Under the pieces are notes generated by a model, which saw nothing but the letters and a program-made list of their open reading frames with translations, was not told where the DNA came from and did no database searches. A program made the position numbers and the translations under genes. Source: Acephala macrosclerotiorum (taxonomy: Eukaryota; Ascomycota; Leotiomycetes; Helotiales; Mollisiaceae). Taken from it: a stretch of DNA of 64,000 nucleotides. Numbering within the stretch: position 1 is the stretch's first letter; every line of letters starts with the position of its first letter. Below, piece after piece: positions 36,063-48,116 of this stretch. The DNA lies in the NCBI GenBank assembly GCA_014904845.1, contig MU119217.1, positions 186,001 through 250,000 on the forward strand. The letters are read 5' to 3'.

Positions 36063-39000
36063 TTTGGGTGGCTAGAAGGATCCAGATGGACGTATGTGAA
36101 GAAGAGGATTTGTCGTGAAGGGAATTCAAAGCGATCATGAGACAGCCCGGCCAGGGGTGAAGGACAAATACACAAAGCAGCGCGTCTTATTCGACAAATA
36201 TGCAAGAATCTCGGACCGACAAAGTTGAAATGCTGTGATGACAGTTGTTGATGTCGACCTGGGGTTGACGGTGTTGAGTCGCCGTTGTGGCTGAGGAGGA
36301 AACGGCAAGAGATGTCGCTGAGCTAGGCTAGTGCTATTTGAAAATGATAGGGGCTCGTTCTTCAACCTGAACTCTTCATTACCCTCAAACAGTCTCATGA
36401 TAGCATTACATTTCTATAATGCTTGCCCTCGCGAAGACGTCAAGAACACTTTAACATATCAAGAATACAATACCGATATCGGATGTTCTACATCGCTCCC
36501 CGTCTTCCTGTCATGTGATACTACAGCACCTCGATGCACACCTCTCACTGTTTGGACATGACCAGCTTTCTCGAGTTGCAATTTGTAAATTTTATCTTTG
36601 TTTGAAGGTTAACACGTAGTGTCTCATTCTATTGAACCTACGTTTCTCTGTATGATCTTCAGGAAGAAATATCTATCTTTATTTTACGGTTTTCTCCAAC
36701 TGCCAGCGCAGTGGGTATTCATCAGCTGTCACAATCCGAATCGTTGAAAATTCTGAGCTTTATGATTACTCGGGTGCATGGAGTTGACAACTCGATTAGA
36801 AGTGGCGCTGCTGTAAGGGATCTTAATGTTCTCGATTGAACACTCGCACGGAGATGGTGAGTCTGGTCAGAGTCAACGAATGTAGTCACTTTATTTCTCA
36901 GTCCGCATGGTAAAGTGTCTTACCGGTAGAAAAGGCAAAATATGACCATTTCATCTCTTGAGTCGTGAATTCGAGAAGTATATTACTCCAAGGTTTCTAT
37001 GGAAAGCCTTGACGCTAGAGAATTGAAATAGTCATGCTTCCCTTGGGCCGAAATAAAGTTTCTAGAATTGTTTCTAGAACCACTTCATAGAATAATGAGA
37101 TCGGCCTCTCTTCTCGAATCGCACTCCACGAAAACGAAGTTCCTTTGTCTTCACTTCCTACTGCTTAAACGTCCTACGGATCCAATGTCCCATCCAACAA
37201 TGGTGGATATCAAAATAGAGCGGCGTGTGTCCTGGGCCGACAAAACACGCAAACAGATGACAAAGCTAGTCTCGTGATAGGTTAGGACCTGATTTGCGTC
37301 GGCTGGTAAAGCAGGTTCGCAGATTCGGCATGTTCTTTCGTATGCATGACATGGCAGCAAGTGGCTACTGGGTGTCGGGGTCGACGGGTGATTCATTGGG
37401 ATTTGTCCATGCTGAGAAGAAGTGGCAACCCTCATCGTCTTTTCTATGTCCCATCGGGAATATGCTCTTTCGCAACCAGTGGTGCGACATGGCCTGAAGA
37501 GGCTACTCGCCACGCCGCTTCAGCGAGTCACGAGGCACGAGTGACGAGACTGACTCGGAACTCAAGACCGTGGGCACGGGTAGCGCAAGATATGATGTGA
37601 TTGCATTCTCGAAGCTGGGCTTGGCTGAACCGTCGCGGTGGAGTGTTGCACAAGAGCGATTACGATGCCGATGCTGATGCTGATGCTGATGCCGAATAAT
37701 CGGACCACCTTCGTCTTTCCCATGTTTCGGAAGAATTTCGATGTGCTGAAAACCCCTCTTCCGGTTAGTGGGCAACGGCGCTGATGCGAGTAATGTATTG
37801 TGCAAATGCAGTACAGCCGCACGCGGTGATATCAAGCCTCTCTCCCTTCTCATGGCGGTAGACAGGAGAACAGTGACGGTGTGACCATACGAGCAGCCGA
37901 GTAACTTGGAGGTATTGCTGGAGGTATTGCTAGATAGTACCAGTTAGTGCGCCAGCTCAAAATACCCCATTATTGCCCGGCGGTACATGCCAGAGGCATG
38001 GCTGCCACTAGGACCGCGCTCCGTGTGTACTAGTAGTGTACCTTCGTACTGTACTGTGCCAGGTGCTCGAGACAAGGGGGCCACCCCTGGTGCAGCGCGA
38101 TCACCGAGAAGTTGAGCAGATTGGGGGTTTCCTCGTCCCATCCCATCCCATCCCATGCCACCCCATGCCACCCCATGCCATCCCATGCCATCCCACCCCA
38201 CCCTGCGGGCTTTGCTTCTGGTGACTCTCGGGCAATGCTCGATGCCACAGGCCAAAAACGGTATCCCAGCGGAGAGAGTCGTCCGCAGGGGCTCGACCTC
38301 GGTCTTCGACCGCCAGCGCTTCAGAAGACGGTACAACAGCAGAGTCGCACTTTCGGAGGGATCCCCGATTCCGCCTGGATTGTCGATGGCCAGATCCCCC
38401 TATGGCGGTTCCCCTGCGCTGCCCCACTACGCATGGGCGGTGATAGGGAGGAGGACTCTGCAGGCTCGCGACCCGGCTGCCCTGGCAGATGCCTTTGCCC
38501 ATCCCAGATTGCCCCCCCGAAATTCAAATCCTCCATGCCTTTCCCCATCGAGCACCGGCTCCTTCGCCAAAATGCGCTCGCTGCTCTAGCAAGGCATTTG
38601 TGCCATTGCCATGGTGCTATCGGCTGCCCTGCGTGGTTGCGCCTAGCGAGATTCACAATGGCGACCCTCTTCATTACTCGATCGCAGATTTTCCCTTTCC
38701 AACTCCCACCACCACCCGATGATGAGATTTTACTAGTCCCCTCTCGCCCTTTTACAGCTTCCTTCTTTACACGTACATGCAGGCAGCAAACACGGACGCC
38801 TTTCGATTCTTTTAATACCTTTTGTTTCCGCCTCCCCACTCCGCTGTTTATATACATAGACACTCAGCACCCTTCCGACGAATCATCTGTATGTAGCTCT
38901 AAGAACTCCAGCACCATCCCTACCACGCATCTGCCCACTCAGGACCTCGTCACTACCACCAAATCGTTTTTTGTTTCGCGAGTCAAGATTTACTGTTGTC

Positions 39001-39722
39001 ATCCGATCTCCCCTCGAGAACCATCTTTTCGAGCCCCAAATCCACACCCGTCCTTGACGATCTTTACTTGAGCCGTTCTAGCTCGCACCACTCTTAACCC
39101 TCGAAGGTAACATTCCTGGCGTCACTCTCCACGCTTTCTCAAACGCCAAAGATCCGGCTTCTAGATAGGTTGATGGCAAATGGCAACTCCAACTATGGCC
39201 ATTGCTTTTGTAAATTACCTGTACCTGGATCAATGAGCTAACTCGTATCAAAAAGTACCAGTTGCTGCAAAGACTCGACGCCCAGCCAGACAAAACCGCA
39301 ACAAGTTGATCTTTCGAGGCGAACAGATTACATCTCTATATACGTGCCAGTACTCTTGCAAGGGTCCTCCAACTATCCACAGATCTCACCCATTCAGGAA
39401 TTCTTCGACTTCCTGCTAGACTTCATCTGCATTCCCAAGAGGAAATTGGTTTGAACAATATAGGCCGTTCATGTACCACAGCGCTACTTGACTGGATTGT
39501 ATGTTGTCGAGATCAATGAACTTTATACGACATATATCCCGGACACCCTCTCGAGGTCTATCGTATCTGGATTGTTGGAAGAGAAGGCGCGACGGCTCTT
39601 GAATCTCTACTGCGGAGAGGTATCGGTTTCGGAGGGGGCTGAATTGCTCTTCACAAAACCCACACACCATCGAGTTTGGAGCTTTGGTATAGGCCTGGAC
39701 AGTTTCCAGACTCTGTTACTGT
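36063..39722. other. Long intergenic / 5' leader region upstream of the SAM-HMG gene
   Basis: About 3.7 kb between divergent starts. It contains a CCCAT-type repeat at 38136-38203 and a long pyrimidine-rich stretch (about 38690-39100) that is probably the 5' leader or promoter of the SAM-HMG gene. A short GATGCT hexamer run lies at about 37664-37693. A 319-codon frame at 38112-39071 begins in the repeat and shows no protein features. No gene is supported. Confidence 0.5.
38136..38203. repeat. Pentamer/decamer (TCCCA / CCCCATGCCA) repeat
   Basis: Five-base TCCCA units pass into CCCCATGCCA decamers and back over 68 bp, strongly C-rich on the plus strand. It makes chance open frames in several registers on both strands. 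Confidence 0.9.
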
Positions 39723-41415
39723 ATGACTGAACTGGCGGACATATTCGCAGAGCTGGGTATCTCTCACTACCTGCACGACTTCCTCGAACAAGGCTTTGAT
39801 ACATGGGAAACGATACTCGATATCACAGAGTCCGATTTCGATGCCCTGGGTGTGAAACTTGGTCACCGCAGGAAACTCCAGCGGAAAATTGCCAATTCGC
39901 GAGGCTTGTCTTCGGACCGGGCTCTAGCATCCCCTCGAAACACACCGACCGATGATAGATCATCAGACGAGCCAAAAGGAGGTAATGTGAAGGCTGATAG
40001 CAAGGACGGAAGTGTCGCGTCTCAGGGCGCAAAGAGAAAATACAGACGACACCCGAAACCTGACGAAAATGCTCCCGAACGACCACCCTCCGCGTACGTC
40101 ATTTTCTCGAACAAAATGCGGGAAGAACTCAAGGGAAGGAATTTGTCTTTCACGGAGATTGCCAAATTGGTGGGGGAGAACTGGCAGAATCTCTCACCCG
40201 CCGAGAAGGAGCCATACGAGCAGCAAGCATTTTCTGCAAAGGAGAAATACAATAACGAGCTTACTGAGTATAAGAGGACGGATAGTTATAAAGAATATTC
40301 ACTGTACTTAGCGGACTTCAAAGCGAGGCACTCGACGGCACAGCAAGGTAGGCAAGCTATAGCCTTTTGTATGTCAATTTGTTCCTGTTCTAACGAGCTT
40401 CATTTAGCGAGCGAGTCTGAAGCAGCCAAACGACCAAAATTGGAAGGGCATACCAGTGCGATGAGCAGTGTTTCGGGCAGCAGTGGTGCAAGTCAACATG
40501 GTAGCGACACCCCCATCAGCCGTATGCGCGTTGAATCGTCTGGATCGACCAGTGGCCAGTGGCATCCACCCGAAGGGCAACCCTCCCCTCAAGCATCCAC
40601 TATGCCGAAGCTATCAGTTGCTCTTGGAGCCCCAAAGCCGCAGAACTCGCCCGGTGCGACATCACCCACCATCCTTCCTGGGTATCGGGACTCGATATAT
40701 GGTGGAAATCCTCAGCTGCTTGCTTGGCGAGAGGGGCACCGAGGGGACGACCAAGCCAACTCACAGCAACTCCCTCGATTGTCAAGCGTAACTGACAGCC
40801 GACCAAAATTCTCTGGACCACCCCCTGCTGACCCGCGCAATCTCACTGGCTCTCAGCAGCATGATCACCGCATGAACCGGGGACAGAATCACCCTCCGCC
40901 TCCCTTATTGACTTCCGAATCAACAAACATGTCTTCGACATCGTCAGCTAGTACTGGATCATCTTTCTTTACTCCTCGTACACCTTTGGAGCCTCCACTC
41001 GATCGAGCTCTTCCCATGCCACCGCTTTATGGTCAGAAGTCAAATGGATCATACGAGAATCAGCTGCCACCCCTAAGACCACCATCCTTATCCCCCCAAT
41101 CAACCTTGCTTGTTACGCAGCAGTCTCCAAATGGTATGTCAAGGCTCTATTTGCTTTGTTCTTCCTGTCGTAACATGGGAGTCCTTGTCAAGTTTAAGTA
41201 CTTACCAAGTTCTAGTAATCCATAATATTGACTACCCAAATTCGATCCCACCAATTCGAGGCTATCCTCAGCAAGGTAATCCAAATAATCAACCGGATCC
41301 CCGACTTCAGGGCTATTCGAATTCAACCGAAGACAATAATTTAGACCCCGTCAGCGCATTGCTGAGGGCTGGAGAGATCGTCGATAGAAATAGCAGTAGC
41401 CGACAAGGTGCCTGA
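39723..41415 (+). CDS. SAM-domain plus HMG-box DNA-binding protein
   Basis: Three exons (39723-40347, 40408-41133, 41216-41415) encode 516 residues. Residues 1-60 form a SAM domain (LADIFAELGISHYLHDFLEQGF, then LGVKLGHRRKLQRKIA). A basic linker KRKYRRHPKPDENAPERPPSAY leads into one HMG box (about 118-185: PPSAYVIFSNKMREELKGRNLSFTEIAKLVGENWQNLSPAEKEPYEQ). The rest is Ser/Pro/Gln/Asn-rich and disordered, typical of a transcriptional regulator. The HMG box bends DNA and the SAM domain probably mediates oligomerisation or partner binding in the nucleus. The first intron (40348-40407) is 60 nt with no in-frame stop, so its retention would add 20 residues without a frameshift. The 5' leader is long and C/T-rich, with many upstream ATGs, which suggests translational control. 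The regulatory targets are unknown. Confidence 0.88.
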
Positions 41416-42837
41416 CGTTTGTATCGACCCTTCCAATGTACAAAACTTCGGCGGCTCCAGTACACGAAGGACGCCGCTGCCTCGTCAAAAAGGTTGGATC
41501 GAAGTGTCATTGTTATGGGTGGACATTGTGAGGCACCATGGACGGAGGCGCTTGTTGGAGTTCGGGCAGTATATGGTATGAGAAGATTCCCCAGATCTGT
41601 TTATTATCTTGCCCACGTATGGGCATCTTGGTTGGCGTTCAGTCGCACCCGTATGGACGAAATGAAGATATGATTGTGCATTCTCTGATTGATAGGCTTT
41701 GGTCGTTTGAGCTGGTGAAAGGTGAAATGTCGTATAAATAACAAGTTTATGAGAACTATGACGAGTTTCTTCCCAGAAAGCGGGGTCACTGGGGGTTCAC
41801 ATTTATAGCATTCGCTGTTCATCTGCAAGTTGTGCATTTGATTTTGATGGTCAAGGATCATCGTGTTCTTTTCATTGGTCAAGATTCGGTTCGATAACAA
41901 TCAGGCCACTTTCAAGCCTCTTCTTTCAACAGATTCCGGTGGCTGTTCTCCCAGCGATCATTGACTGGAAGGACGCAGCTTCCAAAAGCAGAGCTGGCGG
42001 AGCGACCTCCGTTTAGATGGAGAGGCAATTGGTTGCCTCCCGTATTGCGAACCTCATGGCGGCCCCCCCCAATTCCTTGTTCCATGCAGCCTTGCGTCTC
42101 GAAGGCGAATACCGGTACTACTTCAACTATGGCGAGGATCGCACCTTGAAGGGTCATACTAAGAAGACCATTGTAGATACTCTGCCCAGCATTTCCAAGC
42201 TGTTAAAGGCAAGGCTTCAAAGGGCGGCGTAATATTACCAAGAACCGCATCCCCTTGCCTTTATGCTGTGCACTTCAATGTACAAGTACATATAGCCTTG
42301 AATATGTATCTCTTTTGAGTTCCGGCCTCAATCTCTGTACGATACTCGGGTAAAAAGCTCATGTGTCCGATGCACCAAAACAGACTTTCGATATCATAGA
42401 AAAATACGGATTGCGTTATTAATGAATACTCTAGCCACGCAGTTTGATGACGACTTAGCTTCTTATCTTCGCATTGCCCTGTTCTAAACCTATTCTGATT
42501 AATAGTTGTTAAGATATTCACGATTGAATAATGCCATTTTTTTATGTTCTCGCCAAGTCGGACACATAAGCTTTCTATCCAAAGTAATAAATCGCCCCTT
42601 TCGATTAGGAGGCTTGAAGTGGGGCAAAGACGTGCTAGCCAAGAAGGGCAGGCGGGGTCCAAGGCTGGCAGAAAAGCGCTCTCCGCCTTTCCTTCAAAAA
42701 CGTGTTGATCCCCCCCTCAAAAAATCAGACGCTCCAAAACTCGTCCAAAGAACCAATTTTGTTTATCACTATTAGCAGAGAACAAAAGACCGTTTTCGTC
42801 AAGGCAATACTCGGAATTCAGTGCAACCATACCCGCC
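41416..42837. other. Intergenic region between SAM-HMG gene and MRI1
   Basis: About 1.4 kb, both neighbours on the plus strand. Apart from the weak 71-codon frame listed separately, nothing is recognisable. The last 300 bp are AT-rich and probably include the MRI1 promoter. Confidence 0.45.
42017..42232 (+). CDS. Possible 71-aa protein, unsupported by homology
   Basis: An ATG-initiated frame with reasonable amino-acid composition (AALRLEGEYRYYFNYGEDRTL in the middle, a basic Lys/Arg C-terminus). It has a run of eight C at about 42062-42070 that could hide a frameshift. There is no domain, signal or conserved neighbour. It may equally be chance. Confidence 0.2.
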   Translation: MERQLVASRIANLMAAPPNSLFHAALRLEGEYRYYFNYGEDRTLKGHTKKTIVDTLPSISKLLKARLQRAA

Positions 42838-44339
42838 ATGGATCACGGACTTAAAGCTATCAAATACGAGAGCGGCAAGCTTCTTGTCCTGGATCAGCTC
42901 AAGCTTCCTCATGAATTCGTCTACGATGATGTATCGACGTGTGAAGAGGCATTCGACTGCATCAAGTCAATGCGCGTCAGAGGTACATCTTAGGATCTCA
43001 TCTTGCGGCAGATTCAGCAGCTAAGGCTTGACCAGGAGCTCCAGCAATTGCAATCGTCGCAGCTCTGGCTCTAGCTGTCGAGCTGTGGCATAAGAAGGAT
43101 GGTAGGCTTCCTTATCCTGAATTATAACCGCGAGAATCAATTAATATGTTGTCCAGGTGCCAGCAAAAAACAAGACCTAGTCAAATATATCAACCACAAA
43201 CTCGATTACCTGATGGAAAGTCGACCAACGGCTGTGGATCTATCGAATGCCATCCGACTCCTCAAAACACAAACACAAAAAGCAGCATCTGAAGCAACAA
43301 CACCCGAGGAAGCCCAAGCATGTGCCAGCGTACGCGGGAGATTCATTGAGGTTGCAAAGAAGATCTTTGAGGATGATCTAGCTACAAATCAGAGAATTGG
43401 AATGTGGGGAGCAGAGTACCTGAGAGCGTTGCAGCCACCGGTTACCAGTACCGTTGGTGCCAATGACTTCAGGTACTATACTACAAGTCCACCTGGAACC
43501 CAGGGGGCTGCTGATCAGACGTATAGAAAGATCAGCGTCTTGACACATTGCAACACCGGGTACGTCAAGGCAAATCAAGGACATCTTCATCCTTTTCACA
43601 AGAGAGACTGACAAAAAACAGCTCCCTCGCAACCTCAGGAGTCGGCACAGCTCTAGGCATAATCCGCAAACTACACTCTATGAACTACCTTGACCATGCC
43701 TACTGCACCGAAACCCGTCCCTACAACCAAGGTTCCCGCCTCACAGCCTTCGAACTCGTCTACGAAAAGATTCCCTCCACCCTAATCACCGACTCCATGG
43801 CTGCCTCCCTCTTCAAGACCTACAAAGACGAAAAGAACATAACCGCCGTCATCGTTGGCGCCGATCGCGTAGTTAGGAACGGAGACACAGCCAACAAGAT
43901 TGGGACATATCAACTCGCTGTCCTGGCAAAAGCCCACGGCATTAAATTTGTCGTCGCGGCTCCGACTACTAGTATTGATCTTGAGAAGGAGAATGGAGAT
44001 CTGATCAAGATTGAGAATAGAGCACAGACGGAATTGACGCAAATTACAGGAGCAGTGGTGGGCAAAGATGGGAAGGTGGATGTTAATCATACGGAGAGAG
44101 TGGCGATTGCGGATCAGAGGATTAATGTGTGGAATCCGGCATTTGATGTTACGCCGTATCAGCTTATTGATGCTATTATTACGGAACATGGACCTGTGCC
44201 GAGGAATGCAAAAGGGAAGTTTGATTTTAAGGCTATTATGCCGGAGAGATGGAAGTTGCAGGTTGAAGATGTGGCTGCTGGGTCGGCGGCGGCGAAGATG
44301 AATGGGAGTGATGGGTTGCAGTTTCAGATGGATGTTTAG
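42838..44339 (+). CDS. MRI1: Methylthioribose-1-phosphate isomerase
   Basis: Four exons (42838-42982, 43036-43101, 43157-43559, 43622-44339) give 443 residues. Motifs of the eIF2B-like MTR-1-P isomerase family run in order: [60 protein letters not shown]-type [17 protein letters not shown] (catalytic Cys near residue 202), [45 protein letters not shown] (catalytic Asp) and [17 protein letters not shown]. The enzyme isomerises 5-methylthioribose-1-phosphate to methylthioribulose-1-phosphate in the cytosolic methionine salvage pathway. MDE1, the next enzyme of the pathway, is 4.6 kb downstream, beyond calnexin. All introns are 47-62 nt with GT-AG ends. Confidence 0.95.
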
Positions 44340-46190
44340 GATTTCGGAGATCTAGTAAGGAAGGGAAGGAGAAGCCGCATCAACTGTGGGTGAGAGGATG
44401 AGGTTATCATGAGATGAATTCATGTCGATATTTGAATTATTGAATAGTACAAAAGGGAATATGGATAGATGATAGAAAAGTCTTGGAAAAATCCGGCAAG
44501 ACTTTGAGAAGGAATTTCACTTCCGACTTCGAATTTTGATAGGCCTCGCTCCCTCCAAGAAGTGCGCGGTACAATGAGGTGAACACTAGCTTTGCCGTAA
44601 TGTTGAATGACTGAATTTTGAGAACATTCCTCACTTAAGGCCCTTGCAAGCTCGATAGCAAAGCGAAGAGGCGAAGACACTTTAGTTATGTACTAAAAGG
44701 AGAGAGAATGTCAAGTCGAAGAAGAAAGAACACTTTGATCACCAAGGCCAAAGTAGATGCAGAACGATTAAACTAGGAACTGAGATCAATTCCTCAAAAT
44801 AAGCCTGTCCGTATCCATTAAATGAATTGAGCGTACAGTTTGACCACCTGAAAGTTAGTCTCCTCTTAGGTGATGCCTCAGTACTGTTGTCGTAGACCTT
44901 GGGATTCCAAGATTCTTCTCGAGTGGAGGTGGTGGGTGCGTCGAGCTAGAATACGACGCGGCGATATTGAACGAAAACGAAGGTGAACGACATGAGATCA
45001 AGAATCGAGCATCTATTTACCTTGAAGTATATTTCTATTATCGCAAAATGCTAGTTGCTAACCTGCGGTGTAGAGGTTTCGATGTGTGGTGCCTTGCTAC
45101 AGCCTACCAGCAATGTCAGCACCCAGATCAACACACTGATCAAGAATCAAGAAAAGCATCTGCAAAACAGATGAAGAATGTATTACACTCAAGGATCATC
45201 AAATGAGTTCCAGTTTCAAATCTCGATTATCATATCCTAGTAGTTGGCAGGCGAGATGCTGCACGCGCAGTTTCCCCTTGTAATTGCAGATGGGGGCAAA
45301 GTTCACTCAACCTTCAACACCAACCAATTTAACACCACGAGTGTGACACATCACCTCAGCATTCGTCCTCTGTTGCTCAGTTATCTACCCACCCCTTGTA
45401 CCTTCCCAGCAAAATTCCCAACCCCGGCATAGGCTACCTGCAACAAGCTCTCCTTGTCAACAGCAAGCGCCAAGCAAGTCATGCTCGACCGTAAGCCTGC
45501 CGCGCCTGACTGAGGCTTGCCCGCCCCTCAACTCCAAAACATCTTCCATCACCAAAGCTCAGCTTTCTCATTAGAAGGGTATCCTTCGTCCAATGCGAAC
45601 TTACTGTAGCTACCGCACTTGTTCAACTCAAGCTTCTTCTTCAAGATAGAAATTCCATGTGGTTCATAGGTGAGAAACTCCTGTGATGCACCTCGCCTCG
45701 AGACTATATAATCAGTTGAGCTGAAGCGCATCGATGGCGCAAAACACACGGAAAAGATGAGAATGATGGAAGGATTCCAAATCTTGAGATCTAGCAATTA
45801 ACACTCGTAGCAGAAATTTATCTCCCTCGCTTAATAACTGTCAAAAAGGGGGGTTGCAGACACTTGCCAATAATTCGCCTTTCTGGTTGGAGACATTGCT
45901 CGATACTAGAACAAACGGCCTCCATGATAAATCGCCAGAACAATCACAAGCAAAAGATCAAAAGGAATATGATTTTAGGTCTTTGCAATATCATTCAAGT
46001 ATTTTGTGCGCCTAAAATACAGATGTACGATGAATCCATGCTCAGAACCATCCCAAGAAAGTAAATGGACGGTCGGCAGAAATTTAAAATGCAACGCACT
46101 CTCAATGGGACCTCCAATTATTTCCTTACTGTAACATCCCCCGATTCGGTACCTGGAATTTTTCTTCCTCCACGTTCATCCTTTACTTAT
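44340..46190. other. Convergent intergenic region, no gene seen
   Basis: About 1.85 kb between the stops of MRI1 (+) and calnexin (-). Longer than usual for convergent genes. Frames such as 44967-45206 show no motif. Nothing else is identifiable. Confidence 0.45.
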
Positions 46191-48116
46191 CTAAGATGTG
46201 CTTCGGGTGGCACGTTTCTCAGCCTTGGCCGAGTCGACACCTGAAGCAACAGCCTCTGCAGTCTTATCCTTAGCATCAACAGCCGCGGCCTTGGCGTCAC
46301 CAGCGGCCTTCTTGACAGTTGGGGGAGGGGTGGAGCCCGACGCGGAGACAACGCCAATGATGATGGCCAAGATAGTGATAGCGACGGCGGCAAGACCACC
46401 GGCAGCCTCAGGAACGAACTTGATGGCTTGGATGGGGTCGTTTTGGGCGATGGTGAAGAAGAGGTCAAGCTTCTCCTTGATGTAGTGGACTGGGTCATCA
46501 AGGAAGACGAGGTCAGAGGGAGACTTTGGCTTGGGCTTGTCCTCAACCTTGGGCTTGGACTCAAGCTCTAGGAGTTGCTCAATGGGGTGCTTCTCGTTGA
46601 AGGTCTGGTCAGCGAACTTCTCAGCGTCCTCAATAGAGTGACCAATGTAGATGTTGTCGAAGAGGATGTCGTTTTGCATTGTCCAGATTTCGAAACCGAT
46701 GGCTCCCATGGGCTCGAGGTTGGATGGGTGCTTGTCCTCGAAGTAGTCGGGGTTCTTGATCTTGCGTGGGGCCCAGACACCCTTGTAGGCTGGGTTGTCA
46801 ATGTAAGGAGCGGTCCACTTGCCCTTGTAGGCTGGGTTCTTGATCATTGGCTTGGCCCATGGTCCACATCCGGAAACATCGTCACACTTGGGGTTAGGGA
46901 CAGTTCTGTAATACAGTCAGTACGGGTAGTTAGAAAACTTCGAAAGTAACACTGACGGTGCGACCCAGTCTCCATCCTCCTCATCGTCCCAATCCTCTGG
47001 CTTCTGGGCCTCTGGGTCAGGAACGGTAAGGGGCTCGCTCTCAAGCCAATCCTCAGGGATGGTAGCCTCTTCGTCAACAATCTCGAATGGCGCATCCTCA
47101 TCCCAGTCCTCTGGCTTCTTGGCCTCGGGATCTGCGATTCTGGCCTCATCAACCCAGGTGTCTGGCTTGCTATCCTTTGGATCATCAATCTCCTTGGGAG
47201 CGTTGAAAGCGGGTTGGAAGTCCTCGAGAAGGTTGGCCTCCTTGACTTGCTCGCCGTTCAACTTGATAATGGCGGTATTGTTGGGGTGGATGATGAGAGT
47301 GTAGAGCTCGGTGGTCTTAACAATTCGGGCTGCTGGAGCAGTTGCGAGGTGCTTCTCCTCGTACTCGCCAGTCTTGGGGTTCTTGTGGTTGATGATCAAG
47401 TGGACCTTGTTGGTGGAACCACACTTGTCAGGACCGAACATGACCACGTAGGGAGAGGTGTTGGAGAACTCTTCCTGGTGGAGGGCCTTGTTGTCGCGGA
47501 GGAGCTTCAAGTAAGCACCACCACACTCTAGACCATCTGCGAGCTTGTCAGCGTTGGTTTGGGAGGCTTAATTTCAGAATGTACTCACTCTGGAGCTTGA
47601 CCTCATATTGAACAACAAGGGTTTTGCCCTTGTTATCAATCTTCTTGGGGAACTTGGCCGAGATAGCGTGATGAGCAGCGGCATTCTTAACAACAAGACC
47701 CTTATCACCCTCCATACCCTTGAAGACAGTAGGCTCCTCTACAGCCCATTCTCCGACGTATGCCCATTCCTCATCGGCCTTCTCAGAACCCTTGGTGTCC
47801 TTCTTGGCGTGAGATGGCTTCCATCGTGTCTCCCAGTCGTCTGTGAATTGCTCGACAAAGTCACCCTTAATAGTGGTAGGCTGCAGAAAGCGCAAATTAG
47901 CATGCCATTGCGTAATAGGAGAGCGTTTGCGCCTTGAGTGCGAGAACTTACAGTGAAGGTAGGGAGCTCAATAGCAGTGGAAGTAGAGGAGGTAGCTTCG
48001 CTGGCAACGCTGGAGACAGAAGAGCTGGCTTCGCTGAGGACAGATTGAGCATCAGCATTGACAGATCCTGCCAACAGAGCAGCTGCGGAGATGGCAGCGG
48101 TGGCGTGGAGCTTCAT
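46191..48116 (-). CDS. CNX1: Calnexin, ER lectin chaperone
   Basis: Four exons (48116-47952, 47880-47589, 47536-46957, 46905-46191) give 583 residues. A signal peptide of about 21 residues ([21 protein letters not shown]) is followed by the lectin half: [43 protein letters not shown] and [20 protein letters not shown]. The P-domain arm follows, with acidic repeats of the [14 protein letters not shown] type and then [11 protein letters not shown] / [10 protein letters not shown] / [32 protein letters not shown] closes the lectin fold. One membrane helix ([20 protein letters not shown]) and a basic Lys/Ala-rich cytosolic tail end the protein. Calnexin binds monoglucosylated N-glycans and retains folding glycoproteins in the ER. 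It shares an 860-bp divergent promoter region with MDE1. I found no certain UPR element. Confidence 0.96.

Noticed and set aside
38112..39071. 319-codon plus-strand frame
   Set aside because: It begins inside the CCCAT repeat, has no domain or plausible composition, and covers the C/T-rich leader of the SAM-HMG gene.
40348..40407. Reading straight through as a single exon in the SAM-HMG gene
   Set aside because: The segment has a canonical GTAGGC donor, a CTAAC branch site and a TTTAG acceptor, and its Cys-rich translation does not fit the disordered surroundings; it is more likely an intron that can be retained.
42017..42232. Treating the 71-codon frame as a confident gene
   Set aside because: No homology, a C8 homopolymer inside and no expression evidence; kept only as a low-confidence feature.
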